A stretch of 64,000 bases of DNA, taken from assembly GCA_946892665.1 (NCBI GenBank), contig CAMPOT010000002.1, positions 62,001 through 126,000 on the forward strand, in the 5' to 3' direction. A model generated the notes under the pieces. The model was not told the origin of the DNA. It saw only the letters and a list, made by a program, of their open reading frames with translations, and did not search any database. Of this stretch, positions 19,899-29,002 are shown one piece after another (position 1 is the first letter of the stretch; every line of letters begins with the position of its first letter). The translations under genes were made by a program, and so were the position numbers. The stretch is from Chryseobacterium sp. Marseille-Q5410 (GTDB taxonomy: Bacteria; Bacteroidota; Bacteroidia; Flavobacteriales; Weeksellaceae).

Positions 19899-21185
19899 AT
19901 GTCAGATAATAAAGTTGTATTGAACTATGACGGGAAATCTTTTGAATATCCCATTATAGAAAGCACTATCGGTGACAGAGGAATCGATATTTCTAAACTG
20001 AGAGACCAAACTGGTTTAATTACATTAGATTTAGGTTACAAAAATACAGGAGCTACACTAAGCGAAATTACCTATCTTGATGGTGATAATGGTGAATTGT
20101 ACTACAGAGGTTACCCTATTGAACAGATTGCAGAAAAATCTAACTTTACCGAAGTAATGTATCTTTTGCTTCATGGGGAATTACCGACAAGCGACGAGTT
20201 TCAATCATTTCAAAAGGGAATCAACAAGTATAATTTCGTAGCTGATGAAATGAAGAAAATTTTGGATGTTTTCCCAAGATCTGCCCATCCTATGGGAGTG
20301 TTATCTTCTCTTACTTCTGCACTTACGGCATTCAACCCGAAAGCTGTTGATGTAACATCCAAAGAAGATCTAGACCATGCCGCAGAGATGTTGATCGCGA
20401 AATTCTCTCACCTTTGTGCTTGGACTTACAGAAAAAAATTAGGTTTACCAATCAACCACGGCGATAACAGCTTAAATTATGTTGAAAACTTTTACAAAAT
20501 GTGTTTCCGTCGTCCAAACGAAGAATTTCATTTAGATCCGATTGTCGTTGGAGCTTTGGATAAATTATTAATTCTACATGCGGATCATGAGCAAAACTGT
20601 TCTACTTCTACTGTAAGAATGGTAGGATCGGCTCACACCGGACTATTCGCATCGGTTTCGGCAGGTATTTCTGCACTTTGGGGACCACTTCACGGTGGTG
20701 CAAACCAAGCAGTAATCGAAATGCTTGAAATGATCGAGAAAGATGGAGGCGACGTAGCAAAATATGTAGAAAAAGCTAAAAATAAAGACGATAATTTCCG
20801 TTTGATGGGCTTCGGACACAGAGTTTACAAAAACTTCGATCCTAGAGCAAGAATCATCAAAAAAGCAGCAGACGATATTTTGGATGCACTTGGAATTGAA
20901 GACAAAGCTTTAGACATCGCAATGCAGTTGGAAAGAGTAGCGTTGGAAGACGATTATTTCGTAAGCAGAAAACTCTATCCAAACGTAGATTTCTATTCAG
21001 GAATCATCTACAGAGCATTAGGCATTCCAACCGAAATGTTTACCGTAATGTTTGCATTGGGAAGACTTCCGGGATGGATTTCACAATGGAAAGAAATGCG
21101 TTTGCACAACGATCCTATCGGAAGACCAAGACAGGTTTACCAAGGAGCTCAAAAACGCGATTATGTAGATTTAAGCGCAAGATAA
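19899..21185 (+). CDS. gltA: Citrate synthase
   Basis: 428 residues, type II-like length. It condenses oxaloacetate and acetyl-CoA at the entry of the TCA cycle. The three catalytic regions are visible: GPLHGGANQAVIEML with the first His, GFGHRVYKNFDPRA with the second His, and PNVDFYSGIIYRALGIP with the catalytic Asp. The N-terminus has the small beta domain (YDGKSFEYPIIESTIG). Same strand as eno, and sdhCAB of the same cycle lies 12 kb on. Confidence 0.98.
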   Translation: MSDNKVVLNYDGKSFEYPIIESTIGDRGIDISKLRDQTGLITLDLGYKNTGATLSEITYLDGDNGELYYRGYPIEQIAEKSNFTEVMYLLLHGELPTSDEFQSFQKGINKYNFVADEMKKILDVFPRSAHPMGVLSSLTSALTAFNPKAVDVTSKEDLDHAAEMLIAKFSHLCAWTYRKKLGLPINHGDNSLNYVENFYKMCFRRPNEEFHLDPIVVGALDKLLILHADHEQNCSTSTVRMVGSAHTGLFASVSAGISALWGPLHGGANQAVIEMLEMIEKDGGDVAKYVEKAKNKDDNFRLMGFGHRVYKNFDPRARIIKKAADDILDALGIEDKALDIAMQLERVALEDDYFVSRKLYPNVDFYSGIIYRALGIPTEMFTVMFALGRLPGWISQWKEMRLHNDPIGRPRQVYQGAQKRDYVDLSAR

Positions 21186-21202
21186 TTTTCAAATTCTTAT
21201 AC

Positions 21203-21237
21203 AATCCCTTTCAATTTTTTTGGAAGGGATTTTTTTT
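21203..21237 (+). terminator. Terminator after gltA
   Basis: AATCCCTTTC/GGAAGGGATT stem with a short T-rich loop and an eight-T tail, 18 bases after the gltA stop. Confidence 0.9.
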
Positions 21238-21271
21238 GGCGCACATCTCAGTTTTCCGTTTGTAACTTTAA

Positions 21272-21412
21272 GAAATGATCCCGCAACCTTTGGAAATTGC
21301 TCCACAAGTGTGAGAAATTGCTCTACAAGTGTGAGAAATGGCTCCGCAATTGTGAGAAATGGCTCCGCAAGTGTGAGAAATGGCTCCGCAAGTGTGAGAA
21401 ATGGATGCGCAA
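21272..21412. repeat. 21-bp tandem repeat array (about 6.7 copies)
   Basis: Units start at 21272, 21293, 21314, 21335, 21356, 21377 and a partial at 21398. The common unit is GAAATGGCTCCGCAA followed by GTGTGA; units 5 and 6 are identical and the outer units diverge. Because 21 is a multiple of 3, one frame (21220-21438) stays open and would give a 7-residue repeat like RNGSASV, but it has only a TTG start inside the gltA terminator, so I regard the array as non-coding. There are no spacers, so it is not CRISPR. Confidence 0.9.
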
Positions 21413-21613
21413 TAATTTTTATTGATTTTTTTAACTAAATTCATAAAAAAATGATGATAAAATTATGAAAATGTTAATCTTGAGCAACTACATGTTAAGT
21501 ATACAGTGAAATATAAAACTAATGAAAAGCTTCCGAAGAATTATGAAACCAAAAATTTGAAAATTTCAGTATCTTAACACCTTTAAATTTTTCAGGTATT
21601 TTAAAACTTTAGC
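21413..21613. other. Intergenic region before paaZ
   Basis: AT-rich. A start-less open stretch at 21461-21577 (38 codons, ending KNYETKNLKISVS) reads like the end of a protein and could be a gene remnant, but it is short and I cannot assign it. No clear promoter is seen for the following gene. Confidence 0.35.
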
Positions 21614-24106
21614 ATGAAACTAAAAAACTATATCGCCGGAAATTGGGTTGAAGGCAACGGACACGAAATTCCTTTGTACAACGCCGTAAATGGTGAACTG
21701 GTCGCCATATCCGATACGGAAGGACTCAATTTTGAAGAAGCGCTTCATTACGGAAGAACTTTGGGTTACAAAAATCTGTCTTCGATGACGTTTTATGACC
21801 GTGGCGAAATGCTGAAAAAAGTGGCACTTTACCTTTTGGAAAGAAAGAAAAAATACTACGAACTTTCCTATAAAACCGGTGCAACGCATGTTGATTCCTG
21901 GGTTGATATTGAAGGTGGTTTCGGAACGTTTTTCACGTATTCCGGTTTGGCAAAAAGAATGTTGCCGAATACACCTTTTTGGGTAGATGGAGATGTTCAA
22001 AAAATTTCTGCTAACGGAACGCATCTTGGAACGCATATTTTAACACCGAGTGAAGGTGTTTCGGTGCAAATTAATGCCTATAATTTTCCGGTTTGGGGAA
22101 TGTTGGAAAAATTGTCAACTTCTTTATTGGCAGGAGTTCCGGCGATTGTGAAACCGGCAACACCGAGTTCTTATTTGACCAATGCCGTTTTTCAGGATAT
22201 GATTGAAAGCGGTTTTCTTCCTGAAGGCGCGGTTCAGTTGGTTTGTGGGGAACCCGGAAATATTTTGGATTATGTAAAAGACGGCGATTCTGTGTTGTTC
22301 ACAGGTTCAGCAACGACGGGAAGAAAACTGAAATCTTTGCCTTCCGTTTCTCAAAATGCAGTCAGATTCAATATGGAAGCCGATTCATTAAACTGTTCCA
22401 TTCTTGGCTTGGATGCAAAACCGGGAACTCCGGAATTTGATCTGTTCATCAAAGAAGTTCGCAACGAAATGACGACCAAAGCCGGACAAAAATGTACAGC
22501 GATCCGAAGAATTATCGTTCCTGAAAAGTTGGTGGGTGATGTTCAGAATGCTTTGTCAAAAGCTTTAGACCAAACAAAAATTGGAAATCCTCTCAATCGC
22601 GAAACAAGAATGGGTTCCATAGTTGATAAAAAAGCAGTGGAAGTTCTCAATGAGAAAATTTCAAAATTAAAATCTGAAACCGAACTCATTTATGATGGAA
22701 AACACGAACTCGTGGAAGCGGATTTCGAAAACGGCGCGTTCGTCACACCAAAATTATTCTGGAACGATAAACCTTTCAGTAAAAATGTTTCCCACGATGT
22801 GGAAGCATTTGGTCCGGTTTCAACATTGATGCCTTACAAAGATGCGGAAGAAGCCGTTGCTTTGGCAAAACGCGGAAAAGGAAGTCTGGTTGGTTCCATC
22901 GTTTCCTACGATGATAAATTTGTTGCCGAAACGTCCTGGAAAATGGCTTCCACACACGGAAGAATTTTTGTGTTGAACAGAGATAATGCGAAAGAATCAA
23001 CAGGTCACGGTTCTCCGCTGCCTACTTTAATGCACGGTGGACCAGGAAGAGCAGGCGGCGGTGAAGAAATGGGCGGTTTGAACGGGTTGCATTTTTTCTT
23101 GCAAAAAACGGCTATTCAAGGTTCACCCGATATTTTGACGGCGATTACTAAAATTTATCAACAAGGTGCAACGCAAAACTTTTCAGATAGACATCCATTC
23201 AGAAAGTATTTTGAAGAAGTAGAGATTGGAGATTCTTTGGAAACAGCGGGAAGAACAGTAACAGAGGCGGATATCGTGAATTTTTCGAATGTTTCTTGGG
23301 ATCATTTTTATGCGCATACCGACGTAACTTCTCTCAATGGAACGATCTTCGATAAAACCGTGGCGCATGGATATTTTATCCTTTCAGCTGCGGCAGGTTT
23401 GTTTGTTTCCGGTAAAAAAGGTCCGGTTATCGCGAATTACGGATTGGAAAATGCAAGTTTCTTCAAACCGGTTTATGCAGGAGATACCATTACGGTTTAT
23501 TTAACGGCAAAAGAGAAAGTCAACAAAGGCGTGAAAGGAAGAAATATCCCGAGTGGCGTGGTGAAATGGTTGGTTGAAGTTGTCAATCAGCGCGATGAAA
23601 TCGTTTGCGTAGCGACTATTCTTACTTTAGTGGCAAAAAAATCTCCTTTTGTTGATTTAAAAACAAAAGAAATTCAGAAAATATTAAATAATCTCACCGA
23701 AAATTCAGAAAGAAAATTTGGTTTGATGACGCCTCAATTGATGGTCGAACATTTAGAAGAGGTTCTTAGAAATGGTTTTGTACAATTAAATCCATCTGAT
23801 TTTCCAGAAATTCCTGAGGATAAATTGGAAAAGTTACAGGACTGGATTTATACGAACCAAAAAATTCGGCCGGGAGCGCAATATCCTATGCTGAAAGATG
23901 GCGAAATGCCGGTCATAAGATTTAAAAATTTAGATCAAGCCAAAGAGAAACTCATCGAAACTGTTAAAGAATATTTGATTTATTATAGAGAAAATCCTTT
24001 AGTAGAACACTATCATCCACGTTTCGGAAAACTTAATAAAGAAATGATGGAGCTTTTTCAACGCAAGCATTTTACACATCATTTTGAACAGTTTGGATTG
24101 ATTTAA
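21614..24106 (+). CDS. paaZ: PaaZ: ALDH / oxepin-CoA hydrolase with extra C-terminal DinB-like domain
   Basis: 830 residues. Residues 1 to about 520 are an aldehyde dehydrogenase with catalytic Cys294 in GQKCTAIRRI; about 530-675 are a MaoC-type hydratase with WDHFYAHTD, where D563 and H568 match the catalytic pair of E. coli PaaZ. PaaZ opens the oxepin-CoA ring in aerobic phenylacetate degradation and oxidises the resulting aldehyde. E. coli PaaZ has 681 residues; the extra 140 here (about 685-830) look like a DinB/DUF1569 four-helix domain, ending FGKLNKEMMELFQRKHF and THHFEQFGLI. No other paa epoxidase genes lie in the window, but a crotonase gene follows nearby. Confidence 0.93.
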   Translation: MKLKNYIAGNWVEGNGHEIPLYNAVNGELVAISDTEGLNFEEALHYGRTLGYKNLSSMTFYDRGEMLKKVALYLLERKKKYYELSYKTGATHVDSWVDIEGGFGTFFTYSGLAKRMLPNTPFWVDGDVQKISANGTHLGTHILTPSEGVSVQINAYNFPVWGMLEKLSTSLLAGVPAIVKPATPSSYLTNAVFQDMIESGFLPEGAVQLVCGEPGNILDYVKDGDSVLFTGSATTGRKLKSLPSVSQNAVRFNMEADSLNCSILGLDAKPGTPEFDLFIKEVRNEMTTKAGQKCTAIRRIIVPEKLVGDVQNALSKALDQTKIGNPLNRETRMGSIVDKKAVEVLNEKISKLKSETELIYDGKHELVEADFENGAFVTPKLFWNDKPFSKNVSHDVEAFGPVSTLMPYKDAEEAVALAKRGKGSLVGSIVSYDDKFVAETSWKMASTHGRIFVLNRDNAKESTGHGSPLPTLMHGGPGRAGGGEEMGGLNGLHFFLQKTAIQGSPDILTAITKIYQQGATQNFSDRHPFRKYFEEVEIGDSLETAGRTVTEADIVNFSNVSWDHFYAHTDVTSLNGTIFDKTVAHGYFILSAAAGLFVSGKKGPVIANYGLENASFFKPVYAGDTITVYLTAKEKVNKGVKGRNIPSGVVKWLVEVVNQRDEIVCVATILTLVAKKSPFVDLKTKEIQKILNNLTENSERKFGLMTPQLMVEHLEEVLRNGFVQLNPSDFPEIPEDKLEKLQDWIYTNQKIRPGAQYPMLKDGEMPVIRFKNLDQAKEKLIETVKEYLIYYRENPLVEHYHPRFGKLNKEMMELFQRKHFTHHFEQFGLI

Positions 24107-24167
24107 AACAGCCAAGATCAAAGAAAAAAGATCAAAGAAATATTCGTGCATTCGTGGCAAAAATAAA

Positions 24168-24854
24168 ATGAAAACCTTCGGCCAAAAAGTCATCTCCTTC
24201 AATAAAAACCTGAAATATTCAGGGAAATTGCCAAAAGATTTTTCGGTGATGAACCCTTTTTTGGAAAATCCTGAAACTTTGGTGGTGATGAAGGAGTTTT
24301 ATGAAAAGTTTTACAACGATAACCGAAAAAGAAAATTCATTATCGGCATCAATCCAAGTCGTCACGGAGCGGGTGTTACAGGAGTTCCGTTTACCGATAC
24401 CAAAAACTTGGAAAAATATTGCGGCATCAAAATGACTTCGGCGAGAACTCACGAAATTTCCTCCGTATTTATGTATTATATGATTGAGGAATTTGGCGGC
24501 GTTGAAAAATTTTACAGTCAGTTTTATATCAATTCGCCCTTTCCATTGGCGATCACGAGAAAAAACAAAAATGGACAATCGTTGAACGCCAATTATTATG
24601 ATGACAAAGAGCTTTTCAAATGTGTTGAAAATTTTATGATTGACAGTATCAAAAAACACATCATTTTAGATTTGGATACGTCGGAAGTGTTTATTTTAGG
24701 AAAGAAAAACGCTGAATTCATCAAGAAAATCAACGATAAAGAAAATTTTTTTGAAAAAATGACGGTTTTGGAACATCCGAGATACGTTCAACAATATAAA
24801 TCAAAGGAAAAACAGTTGTATATCGACAAGTACATTTTAGCGCTAAATCATTAA
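24168..24854 (+). CDS. Uracil-DNA glycosylase superfamily protein (SMUG2/DUF4918-like)
   Basis: 228 residues. The motif GINPSRHGAGVTGVPFTD at residues 60-77 resembles the SMUG-type active site motif 1 (GMNPGP-like), and EHPRYVQQY near residue 203 fits motif 2 with its His. Proteins of this kind were annotated DUF4918 and are related to SMUG1; they remove uracil or other damaged bases from DNA. Substrate here is inferred from the family only. Same strand as paaZ, 61 bases downstream; a functional link is not evident. Confidence 0.8.
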   Translation: MKTFGQKVISFNKNLKYSGKLPKDFSVMNPFLENPETLVVMKEFYEKFYNDNRKRKFIIGINPSRHGAGVTGVPFTDTKNLEKYCGIKMTSARTHEISSVFMYYMIEEFGGVEKFYSQFYINSPFPLAITRKNKNGQSLNANYYDDKELFKCVENFMIDSIKKHIILDLDTSEVFILGKKNAEFIKKINDKENFFEKMTVLEHPRYVQQYKSKEKQLYIDKYILALNH

Positions 24855-24926
24855 ACAATTAAGTAATTAGGAGATTAAGAAATTATTTAAGTAAGAAATT
24901 GTATTTAAAATTGCTAAGCGAAGCGC

Positions 24927-24983
24927 CTTTGCGAACTTAAAAATATTTTCAAAATTTGTAAAAAAATCTTTGCGCTCTTTGCG
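24927..24983. repeat. CTTTGCG repeats in the spacer before the crotonase gene
   Basis: CTTTGCG occurs at 24927-24933, 24968-24974 and 24977-24983, the last two 9 bases apart. The 141-bp spacer holds no gene. The spacer at 24107-24167 also has a repeat, AGATCAAAGAAA-like twice. These look like dispersed intergenic repeats rather than regulatory sites. Confidence 0.5.
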
Positions 24984-24995
24984 TGTAAAAAAATT

Positions 24996-25760
24996 ATGGA
25001 AGCATTTGTAACATCAGAAATCAAAAACAATATTGCCGAAATCACGTTCGGAACACAGAAAAGCAATTCTTTGCCGGGTGAAATTTTAGAAAAACTTGCG
25101 CAGACCATTTTAGACGAAGGAGAAAAGCCCGAAGTAAGGGCCATTCTTTTGAAATCAGAAGGAGATAAGGCCTTTTGCGCAGGCGCCAGTTTCGACGAAC
25201 TCTTGGAAATTGAAGAACTCGAAACTTCAAAAAAATTTTTCGGTGGTTTTGCAAAAGTGCTGAAAGCCATGAGAACCTGCGGAAAAATTGTCGTGGTGCG
25301 TGTTCAGGGAAAAACAACCGGAGGTGGCGTTGGAATTGCGTGCGGAGCTGATTACTGTTTCGCGACCAAAGATTCTGCTTTGGCTTTAACGGAAATTAAT
25401 TTGGGAATTGGTCCTTTTGTAATAGGTCCTTATGTCGAGAGAAAAATCGGAAAATCTCAGTTTACGGCGATGGCTATTGATGCAGATTTCCGCAGTGCAG
25501 ATTGGGCAGAAACGCACAATATTTATCATTCTGTTTCTGAAAACATTTCGGAGATGGATTCTAAACTTTCTGAATTTTTACATAATCTTTCAACCAGAAG
25601 TGAAGATGCTTTGACTTTAATCAAGAAAGTTTCGTGGGAAGGAACAGAACATTTTAATGAACTGATGCCAGAAAGAATTCATATGAGTGCTTCTTTGATT
25701 CTAGAAGATTCTGCCAAACAAAATATTGAAAAAATCAAGGAGAGATTGAGGGCGAAATAG
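24996..25760 (+). CDS. Enoyl-CoA hydratase/isomerase family protein
   Basis: 254 residues with the crotonase fold. The oxyanion-hole segments are AFCAGASFDELLE (about residues 62-74) and GKTTGGGVGIACGADYCFA (about 107-125). The first catalytic Glu of hydratases is present in LTEINLGIGP; at the place of the second (GKSQFTAMAIDADFRSA) the residue is Ala where rat hydratase has Glu164. So it may be a hydratase with a changed mechanism, an isomerase or another crotonase reaction. The nearby paaZ suggests acyl-CoA catabolism, possibly phenylacetate, but that is inference. Confidence 0.85.
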   Translation: MEAFVTSEIKNNIAEITFGTQKSNSLPGEILEKLAQTILDEGEKPEVRAILLKSEGDKAFCAGASFDELLEIEELETSKKFFGGFAKVLKAMRTCGKIVVVRVQGKTTGGGVGIACGADYCFATKDSALALTEINLGIGPFVIGPYVERKIGKSQFTAMAIDADFRSADWAETHNIYHSVSENISEMDSKLSEFLHNLSTRSEDALTLIKKVSWEGTEHFNELMPERIHMSASLILEDSAKQNIEKIKERLRAK

Positions 25761-25781
25761 AAATTCTATTTTAGATTGCAA

Positions 25782-26510
25782 ATGAATTCAGAAAAAATTG
25801 TTTTGATTTTGGGGGCCAATTCCGATGTGGCGAAAGAATGTGCGAAACTGTATTTGCAGAAAAATTTCCGCGTGATGATGGCTTCGAGGAATTTAAAATC
25901 GATAGAAGATTTCATCAAAGAAAATCAATTGGATTCAAACAAAATTGATTTGCTTTATTTTGATGCTGTGGATTTCGCTTCCCATCAAAAGTTTTATACT
26001 GAATTGCCTTTCAAACCAAACGTCGTATTGTATTCAGCGGGGTTTTTGGTACAAAATGACGATGCTTTTCAGGATTTTGATAAGACTTTGCAGATGATGC
26101 ACACCAATTATTCAGGTGCGGTTTCCATTTTGAATATCATCACGATGGATAAAACCAACAAAAATTTGGAAAGAATCGTCGGTCTATCCTCGCTTTCGGG
26201 AGTTCGCGGACGGAAGAGCAATTTTGTTTATGGAAGCACAAAATCGGCATTTACCACTTATCTGGCAGGACTTCGCCAAGAACTTTCTTCAAGAAAAATT
26301 AAGGTAAATGTTGTTGTGTTGGGTTACATCCGAAGTAAAATTAATGCCGGATTACAATTGAACCAATCTTTAATGATGGAACCGAGTTACGTGGCCAAAA
26401 AAATTGTGAATGTTGGAAATTCATTTATAAATGTTCCGAACTTCAAATGGAAGTTGATTTACAATATTCTTAAAATTTTACCGGAAAGTCTCGTGGCTAA
26501 GTTGCCATAA
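25782..26510 (+). CDS. Short-chain dehydrogenase/reductase (DprE2-like)
   Basis: 242 residues from the ATG at 25782; an in-frame TTG at 25776 is less likely. Rossmann fold with the nucleotide loop LILGANSDVAKECAKLY at residues 8-24, a form seen in DprE2-like SDRs rather than the classical TGxxxGIG. Active site: SSLSGVRGRKSNFVYGSTKSAF with Ser, Tyr-x-x-x-Lys. Likely an NAD(P)-dependent oxidoreductase of unknown substrate. Follows the crotonase gene by 21 bases and is probably co-transcribed. Confidence 0.85.
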   Translation: MNSEKIVLILGANSDVAKECAKLYLQKNFRVMMASRNLKSIEDFIKENQLDSNKIDLLYFDAVDFASHQKFYTELPFKPNVVLYSAGFLVQNDDAFQDFDKTLQMMHTNYSGAVSILNIITMDKTNKNLERIVGLSSLSGVRGRKSNFVYGSTKSAFTTYLAGLRQELSSRKIKVNVVVLGYIRSKINAGLQLNQSLMMEPSYVAKKIVNVGNSFINVPNFKWKLIYNILKILPESLVAKLP

Positions 26511-26546
26511 TATGTTGTCACTACGTTGATTTTTGTTAAAAATGAT

Positions 26547-26584
26547 GAAGCAATCCCATTGTTGAGATTGCTTCTGTATTTTTA
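26547..26584 (+). terminator. Terminator after the SDR gene
   Basis: GAAGCAATC and GATTGCTTC form a perfect 9-bp stem with a 10-nt loop followed by TGTATTTTT. The rest of 26511-26739 shows no gene. Confidence 0.75.
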
Positions 26585-26739
26585 GAAATTCTTTAAACCA
26601 AAATACTATTAAATTTTGAACATTTTAGCAAGGAAAGAGCTAATAAATTCGCATTAAAGTTTCGCTTTGATTTGATGGAAAAGTTATTCTGCTTTCAAAA
26701 ATATATAGCGAATAAGAATAAAATTTTTCGTTTATACAG

Positions 26740-28494
26740 TTATTCCTTAATATCAACATTTAATGCCAATTCTTCCAACTGCAAATCCGCAATCGGACTC
26801 GGTGCATCGATCATCACATCACGTCCTGAATTATTTTTCGGGAAAGCAATGTAATCTCGAATCACTTCATTTCCGTCTAAAATGGCAACCAAACGGTCAA
26901 AACCAAACGCCAAACCTGCGTGAGGTGGTGCTCCATATCTGAAAGCGTTCATCAAAAATCCGAACTGTGCTTCTGCTTCTTCTTTGGTGAATCCTAACAA
27001 ATCGAACATTCTGCTCTGCAAATCTTTATCGAAAATTCTTACAGAACCGCCGCCGATTTCATTTCCGTTCAAAACCAAATCGTAAGCATTGGCGCGAACT
27101 TTTCCGGGTTCAGTATGAATGAGTTCCAAGTCTTCCGGTTTTGGCGAGGTAAAGGGGTGGTGCATTGCATGGTATCTTCCGGATTCTTCGTCCCATTCCA
27201 ACAATGGGAAATCAATTACCCAAAGCGGTGCAAATTCTTTTGGATTTCTTAAACCCAAACGGTTTCCCAATTCCATTCTCAGAGCAGAAAGTTGGGTTCT
27301 TACTTTATTTTCGTTTCCGGACATCAGCAGGATTAAATCTCCTGGTTTTGCATTAAAGGCAGCAGCGACACGCTGCAAATCTTCTTCAGAATAAAATTTA
27401 TTTACTGAAGAAGTAACAACGCCGTCATTTTGGTATTTAATCCAAACCATTCCGGAAGCACCAATTTGTGGGCGTTTTACCCAGTCGATTAATTCATCAA
27501 TTTGTTTTCTGGTATAATCTGCACAACCTTCAACGTTGATTCCGACAACCAATTCAGAATCGTCAAAAATTTTAAAATCTTTTCCTTTTACCAATTCATT
27601 TACTTCTACGAATTCCATTCCGAAACGGATATCAGGTTTGTCGTTTCCGTATTTTTTCATGGCGTCTGCGAAAGTCATTCTTGGGAATTTCCCGAAATCG
27701 TTACCGGCGATATCTTTCAATAAAGTAGCGGTCATTCCTTCAAAAATCTCCAAAACATCTTCCTGTTCTACAAATGCCATTTCGCAATCGATTTGGGTGA
27801 ATTCCGGTTGTCTGTCTGCACGCAAATCTTCGTCACGGAAACATTTTACAATTTGGAAATACCGGTCCATTCCGCCAATCATTAAGAGTTGCTTGAAAGT
27901 TTGTGGCGATTGTGGAAGTGCATAAAATTGCCCAGGATTCATTCGGCTCGGAACCACAAAATCTCTCGCTCCTTCGGGAGTAGATTTAATCAAAACAGGC
28001 GTTTCAACTTCGATGAAGCCATTATCAGAAAGATAATTTCTTACTTTTTGTGCCATTTTATGACGGAAAATCAGTTTGTCTTTTACCGGATTTCTGCGGA
28101 TGTCCAAATATCTGTATTTCATTCTCAGTTCTTCGCCGCCGTCGGTTTCGTCTTCGATGGTGAACGGTGGAAGTTGAGATTCATTTAAAATTGTTAAGTT
28201 TTCAACTAAAATTTCAATTTCTCCGGTTGGAATTTTCGGGTTTTTACTTTGTCGCTCTATTACTTTTCCATTGACTTGAATTACAAATTCGCGACCGAGT
28301 TTTTTTGCATTGTCCAGTAATTCGGCAGAAGATCGATCTGCATCAAATACCAATTGTGTGATTCCGTAGCGATCCCGCAAGTCGATCCAAATCATAAATC
28401 CTTTGTCTCGGATGGTCTGAACCCAGCCTGTAAGGGTAACATTTTGATCAAGATTCTGTAAGGTAAGTTCTCCGTTGGTGTGCGTACGAAACAT
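26740..28494 (-). CDS. aspS: Aspartyl-tRNA synthetase
   Basis: 584 residues, bacterial type. N-terminal OB anticodon-binding domain (residues about 1-105, [22 protein letters not shown]), class II catalytic core with motif 2 [18 protein letters not shown], an inserted GAD domain (about 290-405), and motif 3 [13 protein letters not shown] near the C-terminus. It charges tRNA-Asp. Complete; single-gene unit with its own -7 box, convergent with the SDR gene. Confidence 0.98.
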   Translation of the reverse strand: MFRTHTNGELTLQNLDQNVTLTGWVQTIRDKGFMIWIDLRDRYGITQLVFDADRSSAELLDNAKKLGREFVIQVNGKVIERQSKNPKIPTGEIEILVENLTILNESQLPPFTIEDETDGGEELRMKYRYLDIRRNPVKDKLIFRHKMAQKVRNYLSDNGFIEVETPVLIKSTPEGARDFVVPSRMNPGQFYALPQSPQTFKQLLMIGGMDRYFQIVKCFRDEDLRADRQPEFTQIDCEMAFVEQEDVLEIFEGMTATLLKDIAGNDFGKFPRMTFADAMKKYGNDKPDIRFGMEFVEVNELVKGKDFKIFDDSELVVGINVEGCADYTRKQIDELIDWVKRPQIGASGMVWIKYQNDGVVTSSVNKFYSEEDLQRVAAAFNAKPGDLILLMSGNENKVRTQLSALRMELGNRLGLRNPKEFAPLWVIDFPLLEWDEESGRYHAMHHPFTSPKPEDLELIHTEPGKVRANAYDLVLNGNEIGGGSVRIFDKDLQSRMFDLLGFTKEEAEAQFGFLMNAFRYGAPPHAGLAFGFDRLVAILDGNEVIRDYIAFPKNNSGRDVMIDAPSPIADLQLEELALNVDIKE

Positions 28495-28532
28495 ATTTTT
28501 TAGGATATTTGAGTTAATCTATTTTGCAAGTG

Positions 28533-28540
28533 CAAAGATA
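28533..28540 (-). promoter_or_regulatory. -7 box of aspS promoter
   Basis: Read on the reverse strand as TATCTTTG followed by CAC, 38 bases before the aspS start codon. Confidence 0.6.
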
Positions 28541-28663
28541 AGTTTTTTGAACGATTGTAAGAAGCGATTTTTGGGCAAAAGGAATTTTAGTAAAGCAGTG
28601 ATTGATAGGATTTAAACTTTAAAATTTATGATTTTTTAAGATTCGATTTGGTGTTTTTTTAAT

Positions 28664-28671
28664 TAACTTTG
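28664..28671 (+). promoter_or_regulatory. -7 box before the THX gene
   Basis: TAACTTTG, 30 bases before the ATG at 28702. It argues against the in-frame start at 28669, which would overlap the box. Confidence 0.6.
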
Positions 28672-28701
28672 AAGAAATCAACATCAAAAAATAGTTTAAT
28701 T

Positions 28702-28959
28702 ATGGGTAAAGGAGATCAAAAATCAAGACGTGGCAAGGTAACTGCCGGTAGTTTTGGAAAAAAAAGACCACGAAAATCAAAATCCATGAAGAGTATTCCG
28801 GTGAAGGTTTTGAATGATGATGAAAAGAAAGATTCAAAAGTTAAAGTAAGAAAAGAAGTGGGATATCCAACAGGAAAATCTGAAAACGCCGAAGTACATT
28901 CCGATACGAAACAAAATGCAGAGACCAAAGCTAAGAAAACTAAAAAAACCGAAGAATAA
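28702..28959 (+). CDS. 30S ribosomal protein THX with charged tail
   Basis: 85 residues from the ATG at 28702. The first 26 residues, MGKGDQKSRRGKVTAGSFGKKRPRK, match the small basic THX protein of the 30S head known from Thermus and widespread in Bacteroidota. The remaining 60 residues are a Lys/Glu-rich tail with no known domain. Codes alone between aspS (divergent) and a DUF937 gene (convergent). Confidence 0.8.
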   Translation: MGKGDQKSRRGKVTAGSFGKKRPRKSKSMKSIPVKVLNDDEKKDSKVKVRKEVGYPTGKSENAEVHSDTKQNAETKAKKTKKTEE

Positions 28960-28972
28960 TCTTCGGTTTCTT
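28945..28972 (+). terminator. Hairpin across the THX stop codon
   Basis: AAACCGAAGA and TCTTCGGTTTC pair around the stop codon TAA, so the terminator stem contains the last codons of the gene. The T tract is short. Confidence 0.6.
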
Positions 28973-29002
28973 AAATTTAATTCCGTGTTTTGGCAGAGGA
29001 AC

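Noticed and set aside
21272-21412. Possible CRISPR array
   Set aside because: Repeats are directly adjacent with no spacers and no cas genes are near.
21220-21438. Open frame through the 21-bp repeats
   Set aside because: Only a TTG start inside the gltA terminator; the frame is open because the unit length is a multiple of three.
26672-26854. Small forward frame at the end of aspS
   Set aside because: Overlaps the 3' end of aspS in antisense, no conserved features.
27119-28188. Forward open frames over aspS
   Set aside because: Antisense shadows of aspS; composition and translation are not protein-like.
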